A stretch of DNA of 64,000 nucleotides from Lentzea aerocolonigenes (lineage in GTDB: Bacteria > Actinomycetota > Actinomycetes > Mycobacteriales > Pseudonocardiaceae): assembly GCF_000974445.1 (NCBI RefSeq), contig NZ_BBOJ01000001.1, positions 434,001 to 498,000 of the forward strand. Reading direction: 5' to 3'. Each line of letters begins with the position of its first letter. The first letter of the stretch is position 1. The position numbers were made by a program, and so were the translations under genes. The notes beneath the pieces were generated by a model. The model did no database searches, was not told the origin of the DNA, and saw nothing but the letters and a program-made list of their open reading frames with translations. Shown piece by piece: positions 46,452 through 54,071 of the stretch.

Positions 46452-48136
46452 CTGATGCCGATCGGGTTGGCGGAGTGGTTGCCGGTCTGCAGCCCTCCGC
46501 GTTGCCCGGTCGAGATACCGCACAGCGCCGCTTCACTCAGTCCTGCGGACGACGCCTGTGCCGAAGACAGCGTGTTGCCCGAAGCCTGGCCGTCGATCGT
46601 GACCGCGCTCGGGTACAGCTTGCTGTCTGCTTCGCGGCACACGAGCACGATCACCTTGAAGGTTCTCGGGTTCGTGTACGAGAGGTTCTTCGTCTCGCCG
46701 CGGGCGACGGTGAAGGTCTCCGGCAGGTCCGAGTCCTTCACGTAGCCGGTCGGGGTGGTCGTCTCGTCGATCGTGTACGTGCCCGCCGGCAGGTTGGTGA
46801 ACGGCGGCTGGCAGACACCCGAGGCGTCCGTGGTGCAGGTGCCGACGACGGTGCCGCCGGTGCCCGTTCCGTTGTAGAGCGTGAAGACCGCGCCAGGCAC
46901 GTTGTTGTTGGCGTCGTCCTTCTTCAGCACGTTCACGGTCGCCGGACGCGCCGGGTCGGTGAACGTCAGCTGCTTGTTCTCACCGGCCGCGACGGTGAAC
47001 GTGTACGGCAAGGTCGGGTCCTTGTCGTAACCGGCGGGAACCGTTGTCTCGTCCACGGTGTAGGTGCCGACGGGCAGGTCGGTGAACTGCGGGGTGCACG
47101 AGCCGTTCGCCTGCACGGTGCAGGTGCCCCTGACGGTGCCGGTGGTGTCGGAGCCGTTGTACAGCGTGAAGACGGCGCCGGCCTGGCTGCCGCCATCGCT
47201 GCCGAGCTTCGTCACGGCGGCGGTGCCGCAGTTGCGGATGTTGACGTTGCCCGGCCCCACCAGGTCCTTCATCTGCGCGGTCGACGACTGACCGGAGCTG
47301 CGGCTGACGGCGTAGGCCTTGCCGAAGCCCTCGCACACGCCGGGCGCGAAGACGCCGGCGGCGGTCAGGTTGATGCCGGCCTCACCGAACTCGTGCAGGC
47401 CGAGCGTCTCGGTCGTCGGAGCGACGGTGTCCTGCGCGGTCGCGCCGGTGTTGACGGCCGCCTCGGCGACGCCGCTGGACAGCGTCGTCGCGGTGCCCCA
47501 GCACGGCGGGGAGTTGCTGCCGACCTCGCACGAGCCGGAGGTGATCCAGCGGGAGAGCTTCAGGACCGGCGTGCCGCCGCCCTCGAAGTCGTAAACGATC
47601 AACATGTCACCGGCGGACCGTTGCACCAGTCCGGAGGTACCCGCACAAGCAGTGGTGCCCTTGTTGAACTCGAAGGCCACGTGCGCGGACGGCGACGTGG
47701 TGTTCTGGGGGATGCGGACCCACGCGAGCGTCAGGTACACGTTGCTGCCAACGGTCTTGCTCGCGACGTAGACGCGCTTGAGGTCGTCCTTGTTGGACGC
47801 CTTCGCCGTGCCGACGGTCGCACAGCTGTCGTCCTGCTTGGTGCCGCCCGCGAAGCCCGAGTCGGACGTGGTCGCCTGCCGGTCCTCCAGGCCCGTGAAG
47901 GCCCAGCCGGAGGTGATCTTGTTCGCGGTTCTGACGCCTGGTGTGCCCGTCCAGGTGGCGGGCGAGAAGCTGTTCCAGTCGAAGTTGATCGAACCCTGCG
48001 GGTTGAGGTTCGCGTCGTCGTCCTCGAAACCGGCGGCGAGGCCCACCGGACCCGCTACGGCGACGCCTGCGGGACCGAGCAGGCCGAGCACGAACGCGGA
48101 CACGGCAGCGCCCGCGATCATCAAACGTCTGCGCAT
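46448..48136 (-). CDS. Secreted SpaA/Cna-B-like repeat protein without sortase signal
   Basis: 562 residues. Signal peptide ends near VAVAG. Residues about 35-310 form a beta-rich N-terminal domain with several Cys. Two tandem prealbumin-like domains follow, each with GAVFTLYNG, C.C..DASG/QANGSC, (D/N)LP(V/A)GTYT(V/I)DET and (Y/E)TFTVA.GE.K. The DETT Glu and nearby Lys could form an isopeptide bond. The last 85 residues contain a single Cys pair. No LPXTG, LAXTG or membrane anchor is seen at the C-terminus (NHSANPIGIS), so it is released or held by other means. A surface adhesin-like role is inference. Confidence 0.82.
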   Translation of the reverse strand: MRRRLMIAGAAVSAFVLGLLGPAGVAVAGPVGLAAGFEDDDANLNPQGSINFDWNSFSPATWTGTPGVRTANKITSGWAFTGLEDRQATTSDSGFAGGTKQDDSCATVGTAKASNKDDLKRVYVASKTVGSNVYLTLAWVRIPQNTTSPSAHVAFEFNKGTTACAGTSGLVQRSAGDMLIVYDFEGGGTPVLKLSRWITSGSCEVGSNSPPCWGTATTLSSGVAEAAVNTGATAQDTVAPTTETLGLHEFGEAGINLTAAGVFAPGVCEGFGKAYAVSRSSGQSSTAQMKDLVGPGNVNIRNCGTAAVTKLGSDGGSQAGAVFTLYNGSDTTGTVRGTCTVQANGSCTPQFTDLPVGTYTVDETTVPAGYDKDPTLPYTFTVAAGENKQLTFTDPARPATVNVLKKDDANNNVPGAVFTLYNGTGTGGTVVGTCTTDASGVCQPPFTNLPAGTYTIDETTTPTGYVKDSDLPETFTVARGETKNLSYTNPRTFKVIVLVCREADSKLYPSAVTIDGQASGNTLSSAQASSAGLSEAALCGISTGQRGGLQTGNHSANPIGIS

Positions 48137-48345
48137 TGGTTGCTCCGGGTGCGCGAGGACGCGGGCCCGGTCCCCGCACCGCGCCTACGTCCAGTGGACG
48201 GGTTGGCGGCCGGGCGGGAGAGTTGGTGCGACGATCAACGGTCGAGCGGGGCCGAACCATGAGAGTAAACATGTATTTCGTTCGAGGCCCCGCTGCTGAC
48301 TTGTTCAAGGCCGTTGTTCTGGCCCGAAGTGCCTGGGTCGGCTGA

Positions 48346-49533
48346 TCACTCTCCGTTGCCGAGCGCCAGCGAGTGCAGCCCGCGGATCACGAACTCCGCC
48401 CGCCGGTTCGGCTCCTCCGCCAGCACCGCACCGGGCAGCTTGCGGTGCAGCGACGACAGCGCCGCCTCCACCTCGATCCGGGCCAGCGGCGCACCTAGGC
48501 AGTAGTGGATGCCCATGCCGAAGCCGAGGTGCTGGTTCTTCTCGCGGCCGACGTCGAGCGTGTCCGGGTTCTCGAAGACCAGCGGGTCGCGTGCGGCCGC
48601 ACCGAGCAGCGCGGCGATCTTCTGGCCGGGCTCGACGACGTGTCCGGCGATCTCCACGCGTTCGGTGGCGGTGCGTTCGAAGAGCTGCAACGGCGAGTCG
48701 TAGCGGATGAGCTCCTCTACGGCGGTGGGCATGATCTCCGGCGAGAGACGCTCCCACTGCGAACGGTGCCGCATCAGGGCGTAGACGCCGTTGCCGATCA
48801 CGTTGACCGTGGCCTCGTGGCCCGCCATCAGCAGAAGCACCGCGGTGGCGACGAGCTCGTCCTCGGTGAGCCTGGCGCCGTCGGTGTCGGTGACCGCGAC
48901 CAGGTCCGAGACGAGGTCGGCGCCGGGGGTCTTGCGCCGCAACGCGATCAGTTCGCGCAGGTAGGCGACGAACTCCGCGGCGGCGCGTTCGGCCGCCTGC
49001 TGCTGCTCGGCGGGCAGGCCGTACTCGTACATCTTCACGATGGCGTTCGACCACGGCTGGAGCAGGTGGCGGTCCTGTCCGGGGACGCCCAGCAGCTCGG
49101 CGATCACCTCGACCGGCAGCGGCGCGGCGACGTGGGCCAGCAGGTCGGCCTGACCCTGGTCCTTGATCTCGCCGACCAGTTCGTCGACGAGCCTGTCGGC
49201 GAGCTCTGCGACCCACGGCCGCAGGCGCTCGACGTGCCCGCGGCCGAACGCGGCGGCCACCAGCCGGCGCAGGCGCGTGTGCGTGGGCGGCTCGTTCTCC
49301 AACAGCGAGTTGCGGTGCAGCAGGTTGAAGGCCATGAACTGCTCGACCGGCTTCACGTCCGACCAGATCCTGCCGAGCGAACGGTGCCGCAGCACCGCCG
49401 AGCAGGCGGCGTGCGAGACAGCGACGGCGACGCCCATCTGCTCGTGGTGATGCACCTCACCGGCTTCGCGCAGGGCGGAGAAGGCCGGGTACGGGTCGGC
49501 GATGAAGGCGGGATCGCGCTGGTCGAACGTCAC
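48346..49533 (-). CDS. Cytochrome P450
   Basis: 395 residues from GTG 49533 (VTFDQRDPAFIADPYPAFSALREAG, the usual start); the frame continues 20 codons to a TTG that would overlap the divergent gene promoter. I-helix LLLMAGHEATVN, K-helix EELIRYDSP, heme loop FGMGIHYCLGAPLARIE. Full-length bacterial CYP107/105-like enzyme, probably a hydroxylase of a secondary metabolite or xenobiotic. No ferredoxin gene nearby. The 209-bp gap before the SpaA-like gene (48137-48345) shows no clear feature. Confidence 0.92.
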   Translation of the reverse strand: MTFDQRDPAFIADPYPAFSALREAGEVHHHEQMGVAVAVSHAACSAVLRHRSLGRIWSDVKPVEQFMAFNLLHRNSLLENEPPTHTRLRRLVAAAFGRGHVERLRPWVAELADRLVDELVGEIKDQGQADLLAHVAAPLPVEVIAELLGVPGQDRHLLQPWSNAIVKMYEYGLPAEQQQAAERAAAEFVAYLRELIALRRKTPGADLVSDLVAVTDTDGARLTEDELVATAVLLLMAGHEATVNVIGNGVYALMRHRSQWERLSPEIMPTAVEELIRYDSPLQLFERTATERVEIAGHVVEPGQKIAALLGAAARDPLVFENPDTLDVGREKNQHLGFGMGIHYCLGAPLARIEVEAALSSLHRKLPGAVLAEEPNRRAEFVIRGLHSLALGNGE

Positions 49534-49623
49534 AAAGCGGGACGGTAAGTCGCGATCCGCGTTTCGTCCACGCCGATTTGATTGATGACTCAAATTGTTG
49601 CGGAGACACTATCGTCTGGGCTT

Positions 49624-50364
49624 GTGCAGCTGCCTTCTGTCGTCGCGCACCGTGGCGCGTCCACCGACCGTCCTGAGCACACCATCGGCGCCTACGAGCT
49701 GGCCTTGCAGGAGGGCGCGGACGGACTCGAGTGCGACATCCGGCTGTCGAAGGACGGCGAGATCGTGTGTGTGCACGATCGCACGCTCACCCGCACGTCG
49801 AACGGCCGTGGCACGGTCAGCGCGCTCACGCTGGAAGAGCTGCAGAGGCACGACTACGGCAGCTGGCACCGCCACGGGCAGAAGGCCGAGCTTCTGGTGC
49901 TCGACGAGCTGCTGGACCTGGTCAGGGACACGAACGTGCAGCTCTTCGTCGAGACCAAGCACCCGGTCCGGTACCGCAACGAGGTCGAGCGCAAGCTCGT
50001 CGAGGCGTTGAAGAGGCACAAGCTCGACGCCCAGATCGTCATGATGTCCTTCTCGCCCACGGCCGTGAAGGTGTTCCGGGAGATGGCGCCGGACGTGCGG
50101 ACGGTGCTGCTGCTCGACCGTCTCGGGCGGTACCGCAGCGGCGCGTTGCCCTCGTTCGCCGACTACACCGGGCCTGGTGTGCACGTGCTGCGCAACGACC
50201 CCGATTACGTCGATCGGGCGAGGCGCGCCGGGCACGAGACGTACGTGTGGACCGTGGACAGCGCCGAGGACGTCGCGCTGTGCCGTGACCTGGGGGTCCG
50301 CTACCTCGCGACGAACGCCCCGGCGAACACCCGCCGCCTGCTGACGGCTAACTTGGCGACCTGA
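49624..50364 (+). CDS. Cytoplasmic glycerophosphodiester phosphodiesterase
   Basis: 246 residues from GTG 49624 (VQLPSVVAHRGASTDRPEHT). GDPD motifs: AHRGAS...PEHT, LECDIRLSKDGEIVCVHDRTL, FVETKHPVRYRNEVE, MMSFSPTAVKVF and TYVWTVDSAEDV. No signal peptide, unlike the secreted GDPD at 45483; it should act on internal or imported glycerophosphodiesters. An ATG at 49585 would overlap the P450 promoter region and is less likely. Confidence 0.92.
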   Translation: MQLPSVVAHRGASTDRPEHTIGAYELALQEGADGLECDIRLSKDGEIVCVHDRTLTRTSNGRGTVSALTLEELQRHDYGSWHRHGQKAELLVLDELLDLVRDTNVQLFVETKHPVRYRNEVERKLVEALKRHKLDAQIVMMSFSPTAVKVFREMAPDVRTVLLLDRLGRYRSGALPSFADYTGPGVHVLRNDPDYVDRARRAGHETYVWTVDSAEDVALCRDLGVRYLATNAPANTRRLLTANLAT

Positions 50365-50390
50365 GAAGCCTGAACACGAGGAGGGCCGAG

Positions 50391-51326
50391 GTGGCCAAGC
50401 GGACTGCGGTCAAGGACGCACCGAAGGACGGGATCAACCCGAAGCAGCCCTGCCCGTGCGGGTCCGGCAAGCGCTACAAGGCCTGCCACGGCGCACCCGG
50501 TGGCGCGACGGACGTGATCGTGTCCCGGCCGTTCGAGGGCCTCGCCGCCGAGTGCGAGCTCATCGCGCTGCGCGAGTTCGTGCCGTCGGCGGTCGCGAAG
50601 CTGCCGGTCAAGGACGGTCGCGAGGTCACGCTCGCCACGGTGCTGCCGATGGCCGCCGCCGGCCTGATCCGCGGCGACGACGTGCCGTTCGTCGGCCTTC
50701 AGGTGCAGACGCGGTCCGGCGACATCAGCCGCGACCTGGCGCGGGCGCTGCAGTGGGCGCAGCAGGCGAAGACCGGTGACGTGCTGCCGGTCGTCGGTCC
50801 GGACAACGGTGAGAACCCCGGCCGCCTGCAGGACCTGCTCGACCCCGAGGCCGAGATCGTTCCCGTGCTGCACACCGACTTCGTGTGGTGGATGCCGGAG
50901 GGCACCGAGCCCTCGGGTGACGTCGCGCTGTCGCTGGAGCGCGCGAACGCCGCGATCCTGCCGACCGAGCGTCTCGACGCCCCCGGCGTGAAGGCCGCGT
51001 ACTGGGTGGACGCGGGCGACAAGGCGCACCTGCGCTGGGTTCGCCCGGAGCCAGAGGAGAAGCTGCTGCCCGCGATGGCGCGCCTGGCCGCCCGCGGTGA
51101 GCTGGACCTCGGCGAGGGCTCGCGCTACGCCGGTTCGTTCCGCGCGCACGGCCTGCTGGTGCCGGTGTGGGACCTCGACCGCGAGATGCACGCCCGCGAG
51201 TGGGCCGACCCGGCCGAGGCGCTGGGCAAGCGTTTGCTGGAGGCCCTGGCCTCCGACGAGCCGCTGACCGACGCCGAGCGCCGTGCCCGTGACGGCCTTC
51301 GCGGCCGCCAGATCACGCTGCGTTGA
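50391..51326 (+). CDS. DUF5926-family protein with SEC-C zinc motif
   Basis: 311 residues from GTG 50391, GAGGAGGG upstream. The N-terminal KQPCPCGSGKRYKACHG is a SEC-C type zinc-binding motif as in SecA. The rest matches what I recall of the actinobacterial DUF5926 family: ELIALREFVPSAVAKLPVK, DFVWWMPEG and DREMHAREWADPAEAL. Function unknown; SEC-C motifs often contact the ribosome or SecB. Probably in one transcript with the preceding GDPD gene (26-bp gap). Confidence 0.87.
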   Translation: MAKRTAVKDAPKDGINPKQPCPCGSGKRYKACHGAPGGATDVIVSRPFEGLAAECELIALREFVPSAVAKLPVKDGREVTLATVLPMAAAGLIRGDDVPFVGLQVQTRSGDISRDLARALQWAQQAKTGDVLPVVGPDNGENPGRLQDLLDPEAEIVPVLHTDFVWWMPEGTEPSGDVALSLERANAAILPTERLDAPGVKAAYWVDAGDKAHLRWVRPEPEEKLLPAMARLAARGELDLGEGSRYAGSFRAHGLLVPVWDLDREMHAREWADPAEALGKRLLEALASDEPLTDAERRARDGLRGRQITLR

Positions 51327-51334
51327 TGCACAGG

Positions 51335-51370
51335 TTGTCCACAGTGTTGTCCACAGGGAGCTGTGGATAA
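51335..51370. promoter_or_regulatory. Cluster of three DnaA boxes
   Basis: Two direct TTGTCCACA boxes (51335-51343, 51347-51355; the actinomycete consensus) and one inverted TGTGGATAA (51362-51370; TTATCCACA on the other strand) occupy 36 bp. The cluster fills the gap between the DUF5926 stop and the DUF952 start and touches the GTG at 51371. Three perfect boxes this close are very unlikely by chance. Possible roles: DnaA-controlled promoter, or a datA/DARS-like DnaA-regulating site. Confidence 0.75.
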
Positions 51371-51706
51371 GTGCTGCTGCACATCATCTCGAAGGCCGGC
51401 TGGGCAGCCGCCCGGTCGGCCGGGTCGATCTCGCCCGCCGGTGAGGACTTCGTGCACTGCTCCGACCGCGGTGTGGTGCACGTGACGGCGGGCAAGTTCT
51501 TCCACGGGCAGAGCGAGCTGCTGCTGCTCGTGATCGACCCGAAGCTGGTCGACGCGCCGGTCAGGTGGGAGGCGGTGGCGGACTCGCCGCTGTGGTTCCC
51601 GCACGTCTACGGGCAGATCCCGGTCGCGGCGGTGCTGGAGGTGCACGACTTCCCGTGCGAGCCTGACGGTTCGTTCGTTCTACCGGAAGCCGTTGCCGTT
51701 CTGTGA
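51371..51706 (+). CDS. DUF952-family protein
   Basis: 111 residues from GTG 51371. The DUF952 pattern is clear: LLHIISKAGWAAA, FVHCSDRGVVHVTAGKFF, LLLLVIDPKLVDAPVRWE, FPHVYGQIPVAAVLEV. These small proteins resemble glutathione S-transferase-like or ADP-ribosyl-related folds; their biochemical role is not established. The start codon directly abuts a DnaA box, so its transcript must begin within or before the DnaA cluster. Confidence 0.9.
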   Translation: MLLHIISKAGWAAARSAGSISPAGEDFVHCSDRGVVHVTAGKFFHGQSELLLLVIDPKLVDAPVRWEAVADSPLWFPHVYGQIPVAAVLEVHDFPCEPDGSFVLPEAVAVL

Positions 51707-51716
51707 TTGAGTTGGG

Positions 51717-51742
51717 CAACCGATCCGTCTAGTCGGGCGTGA
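51717..51742 (+). promoter_or_regulatory. ECF-type promoter candidate of the sigma factor operon
   Basis: CAACC (51717-51721), 16-nt spacer, CGTGA (51738-51742), 35 bp before the sigma gene. It matches the motif before the first SigE-type gene and, with one base less spacing, the two motifs before the lipoproteins. Confidence 0.5.
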
Positions 51743-51776
51743 TCTCCCTGAAGCCAGTTGCTTCGGGGAGGGGGAC

Positions 51777-52316
51777 GTGGCCGTGACGGCGGTGCTGCGA
51801 CTGGAGTTGACCGCCGACAGCGGTGGGGGAAGAGCGGAAACCGTGGGGGACTTCGCGGAGTTCGTGCGCATGTCCATGCCCGGACTTCTCCGCTACGGGC
51901 ACGCCCTGACCGGAAACCCGCACGACGCCGCCGACCTGGTGCAGTCCGTGCTGGAGAAGGTCGGCTCGCGCTGGGTGTCCGTGCAGCGCAAGGGTGACGA
52001 CCCGCTCGCGTACGTCCGCCGGGCGATGGCCAACACGCACATCAGCATCTGGCGCAGGAGGCGCCGCGAGAACCTCGTGGCGGACCTCCCCGACAGCGGC
52101 GTTGTCGCTCCCGAGCTCAGCAGGCTCGAAAACGAACCGCTCTGGCAAGCACTGCGGTCGTTGCCGCCACGGCAGCGCGCGGTGATCGTGCTGCGTTACT
52201 ACGAGAACCTCTCCGAGGCCGAGATCGCGAACGCGCTCGGAATCTCCTGCGGCACGGTCAAGAGCCAGAGCAGCAAGGCGATGGCGAGTCTTCGCACCCG
52301 CCTGGGAAAGGACTGA
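51777..52316 (+). CDS. SigE-family ECF sigma factor
   Basis: 179 residues from GTG 51777 with GGGAGGGGG upstream. Region 2 (LLRYGHALTGNPHDAADLVQSVLEKVGSRW, YVRRAMANTHISIWRRRRRE) and region 4 (LPPRQRAVIVLRYYENLSEAEIANALGISCGTVKSQSSKAMASLR) are complete. It has an N-terminal extension of about 25 residues before DFAEFVRMSMPG. The following gene, 3 bp away, encodes its probable anti-sigma factor. The promoter motif 35 bp upstream suggests self-activation. Confidence 0.9.
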   Translation: MAVTAVLRLELTADSGGGRAETVGDFAEFVRMSMPGLLRYGHALTGNPHDAADLVQSVLEKVGSRWVSVQRKGDDPLAYVRRAMANTHISIWRRRRRENLVADLPDSGVVAPELSRLENEPLWQALRSLPPRQRAVIVLRYYENLSEAEIANALGISCGTVKSQSSKAMASLRTRLGKD

Positions 52317-52319
52317 CCG

Positions 52320-53123
52320 GTGGACCTCGACGACGAGCTGCGCAGGCTCTTCAGCGACGATCGGCTGGACGTCCACAGCACGCCGGACGCGACCGAGGCG
52401 GTCGTGCGCGGTGCCGAGCGGCGCCGACGACGGCGCTCGGCCACGACGACGGCGTTCGCCCTGGTGGTGCTGGTCGGTGCCGGCGCCGCGCTGACCCAGC
52501 TGCCCCGGTCCGACGACACGGCGGGCGACCTGCTGCCCACGTCCACCTCGAGCGCCTCCGCGACCACGACCACCACGGCGGTCAGCACGTTCACCTCGAC
52601 CGCGATCGTCACCGTCGACCCACCGCCGAACTCGAACAGCTCCAGCTCCGTCAAGACCGAGACCGGCCAGCCGACGAACAAGACGACCATCCCCGCCATC
52701 CCGGCGCCGCCTCAACCGCAGGCACAGCCGGGCCAGTTCGGGTCGCTCAAGCTCGGCATGTCCGAGGCCGACGCGCTGGCCACCGGATCGCTGATCGAAC
52801 CGAGCAGCGCCGCCGACCCGGAGAACCGGTGCAAGGCGTACGCGACGAAGTCGGTGCCCGACGCCAACGCCGTGATCATTTCTCCGGTCCGGGGAATCGT
52901 GCGGATAACTGTGCCGGGCTACGCCAAGACGCCCAAGGGAATCACCGTCGGTTCGACGGTGGACCAGGTGAAGGCCGCCTATCCGAACGCCACGCAGAGC
53001 GGTTCCACCCTGTTCGCGAAAATGGCCGCGACTCCGGCCTGGTCGTACGTCTTCGAAACCGACGGCTCGTCGGTGACCGCAGTCCTCATGCGCCTCGACG
53101 CGAACGACTGCTCGGCGGTCTGA
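52320..53123 (+). CDS. Probable anti-sigma protein with lipoprotein-like sensor domain
   Basis: 267 residues from GTG 52320. Short cytoplasmic part (DLDDELRRLFSDDRLDVHSTPDATEAVVRGAERRRRRR), one membrane helix (TAFALVVLVGAGAALTQL), a Ser/Thr/Pro stalk (about 60-135) and a globular domain (about 139-267). The latter has FGSLKLGMSEADALATG, GIVRITVPGYAKTPKGI and TVGSTVDQVKAAYPNA, the same motifs as in the three downstream lipoproteins. Both halves carry an L-x-G-(M/S)-(T/S)-x-x-(E/D)-A/V pattern reminiscent of the tandem repeats of BLIP/SmpA folds. A Cys pair (RCKAY, NDCSAV) may form a disulfide. Confidence 0.8.
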   Translation: MDLDDELRRLFSDDRLDVHSTPDATEAVVRGAERRRRRRSATTTAFALVVLVGAGAALTQLPRSDDTAGDLLPTSTSSASATTTTTAVSTFTSTAIVTVDPPPNSNSSSSVKTETGQPTNKTTIPAIPAPPQPQAQPGQFGSLKLGMSEADALATGSLIEPSSAADPENRCKAYATKSVPDANAVIISPVRGIVRITVPGYAKTPKGITVGSTVDQVKAAYPNATQSGSTLFAKMAATPAWSYVFETDGSSVTAVLMRLDANDCSAV

Positions 53124-53135
53124 CCATTTGATCTT

Positions 53136-53177
53136 GCTGAGGTTCCGCCGCTCTTGGGGGTGCGGCGGAACCTCAGC
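53136..53177. terminator. Terminator after the anti-sigma gene
   Basis: A perfect 16-bp stem: GCTGAGGTTCCGCCGC (53136-53151) pairs with 53162-53177, with a 10-nt loop. It separates the sigma/anti-sigma operon from the lipoprotein genes. Confidence 0.88.
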
Positions 53178-53228
53178 ATCCACGCTGGTCCGAACGGGTG
53201 GCGTTACCCCTTCGTGACACACCTCTGA

Positions 53229-53255
53229 CAACCGCCATGCGGTCCCGGCGTCTTA
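53229..53255 (+). promoter_or_regulatory. Distal copy of the duplicated ECF-type promoter
   Basis: CAACCGC (53229-53235) and CGTCTTATGG (53249-53258) match the proximal copy CAACCGC / CGTCTCATGG in order and spacing. Located about 200 bp before the first lipoprotein start. Confidence 0.45.
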
Positions 53256-53359
53256 TGGATGTCCGAACGGCGCCTGGGGATGTACAGCCATCGGAATCCT
53301 GACACCTCGCCACGGGGAAATCGTGGCGGGCTGTTCGGTGTGCATTCTTTTGGTATTTG

Positions 53360-53389
53360 GTTCGTTGTGACTTTTCTGTGACAACGAAC
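53360..53389. promoter_or_regulatory. Inverted repeat next to the lipoprotein promoter
   Basis: GTTCGTTGT (53360-53368) and ACAACGAAC (53381-53389) are perfect inverse copies around 12 nt, which themselves contain a repeated GTGAC. It ends five bases before the proximal CAACC element, an ideal place for an activator or repressor. Confidence 0.45.
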
Positions 53390-53393
53390 TTCG

Positions 53394-53423
53394 CAACCGC
53401 TTCACAATGTCGACGTCTCATGG
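53394..53423 (+). promoter_or_regulatory. Proximal ECF-type promoter of the lipoprotein cluster
   Basis: CAACC (53394-53398), 15-nt spacer, CGTCTCATGG (53414-53423), about 32 bp before the ATG at 53455. Same elements as the distal copy at 53229 and, by the −35 part, as the promoter before the sigma gene. Confidence 0.5.
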
Positions 53424-53454
53424 GGTGTCGAAACAAAAGCCTGGGGGGCTTGAA

Positions 53455-54018
53455 ATGAAGAACAACGTCAAGATTGCTTTTGTCTCCGCTGCAGTCGCCG
53501 CTCTCGGTCTGACCGCGTGCACGTCCACGCCGGACCAGCACGCCGCCGCGCAGACCCCGGCATCCACGCCGTCGCCGTCCGTCGTCACCGAGGTCGAGAC
53601 CGCCACGGTCACCAACCCGCCCAAGCCGCAGGCGGACGGCCGTCCCGGCTACGGCGCGCTCAAGCTGGGCATGACGCTGGAGGAGGCGCGGGCGACCGGC
53701 CAGACGAGCGTGTCGTTCGACGCCCTCGGATGTGCGTCCGACGACAGGGTCGCCATCTCGAAGAAGCAGGGCGTGATCCGCATCTCGCTGCCGGCGGAGG
53801 CGAAGACGTCCAGGGGGATCGGCATCGGTTCGACGGTCGCCGAGGTCAAGAAGGCCTACCCGAACGCGGAGGAGTACCGCGCAGGCTTTGCCGCGGACGT
53901 CGACGGCTACGAGTACTGGTTCGTGGTGAACGGCGGCTTCAGCGACACGGGCAAGGTCGCCGGCATCAAGCTCATGGGGGAATGGGGCGGTTCCGAGTGC
54001 GCCATGGCCGCGCTCTGA
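53455..54018 (+). CDS. Lipoprotein 1 with anti-sigma-like sensor domain
   Basis: 187 residues from ATG 53455, GGGGGG upstream. Lipobox ALGLTAC (lipidated Cys about 22). A short Thr/Pro/Val stalk (SVVTEVETATVTNPP) leads to the domain GYGALKLGMTLEEARATGQ, VIRISLPAEAKTSRGIG, IGSTVAEVKKAYPNAEEY, with Cys in GCASDD and SECAMAAL. It closely follows the domain of the anti-sigma protein at 52320. It could compete with or signal to that protein at the membrane surface. First of three tandem paralogues. Confidence 0.85.
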   Translation: MKNNVKIAFVSAAVAALGLTACTSTPDQHAAAQTPASTPSPSVVTEVETATVTNPPKPQADGRPGYGALKLGMTLEEARATGQTSVSFDALGCASDDRVAISKKQGVIRISLPAEAKTSRGIGIGSTVAEVKKAYPNAEEYRAGFAADVDGYEYWFVVNGGFSDTGKVAGIKLMGEWGGSECAMAAL

Positions 54019-54044
54019 CCGTCTCCGTCATCAACTGAAGAAAA

Positions 54045-54071
54045 CACTTTCTGGGGGGAAAGAAAAATGAA
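54045..54071 (+). repeat. Leader repeat before lipoprotein 2
   Basis: CACTTTCTGGGGGG, then AAAGAAAAATGAA, covering the ribosome binding site and start codon. The same leader, with one G fewer, stands at 54673-54698 before lipoprotein 3. Conservation outside the coding part points to recent gene duplication or to a shared control of translation. Confidence 0.7.

Noticed and set aside
48136-48345. 69-codon plus-strand frame between the SpaA-like and P450 genes
   Set aside because: No ribosome binding site, Gly/Arg-rich first half, and it overlaps the SpaA-like promoter region.
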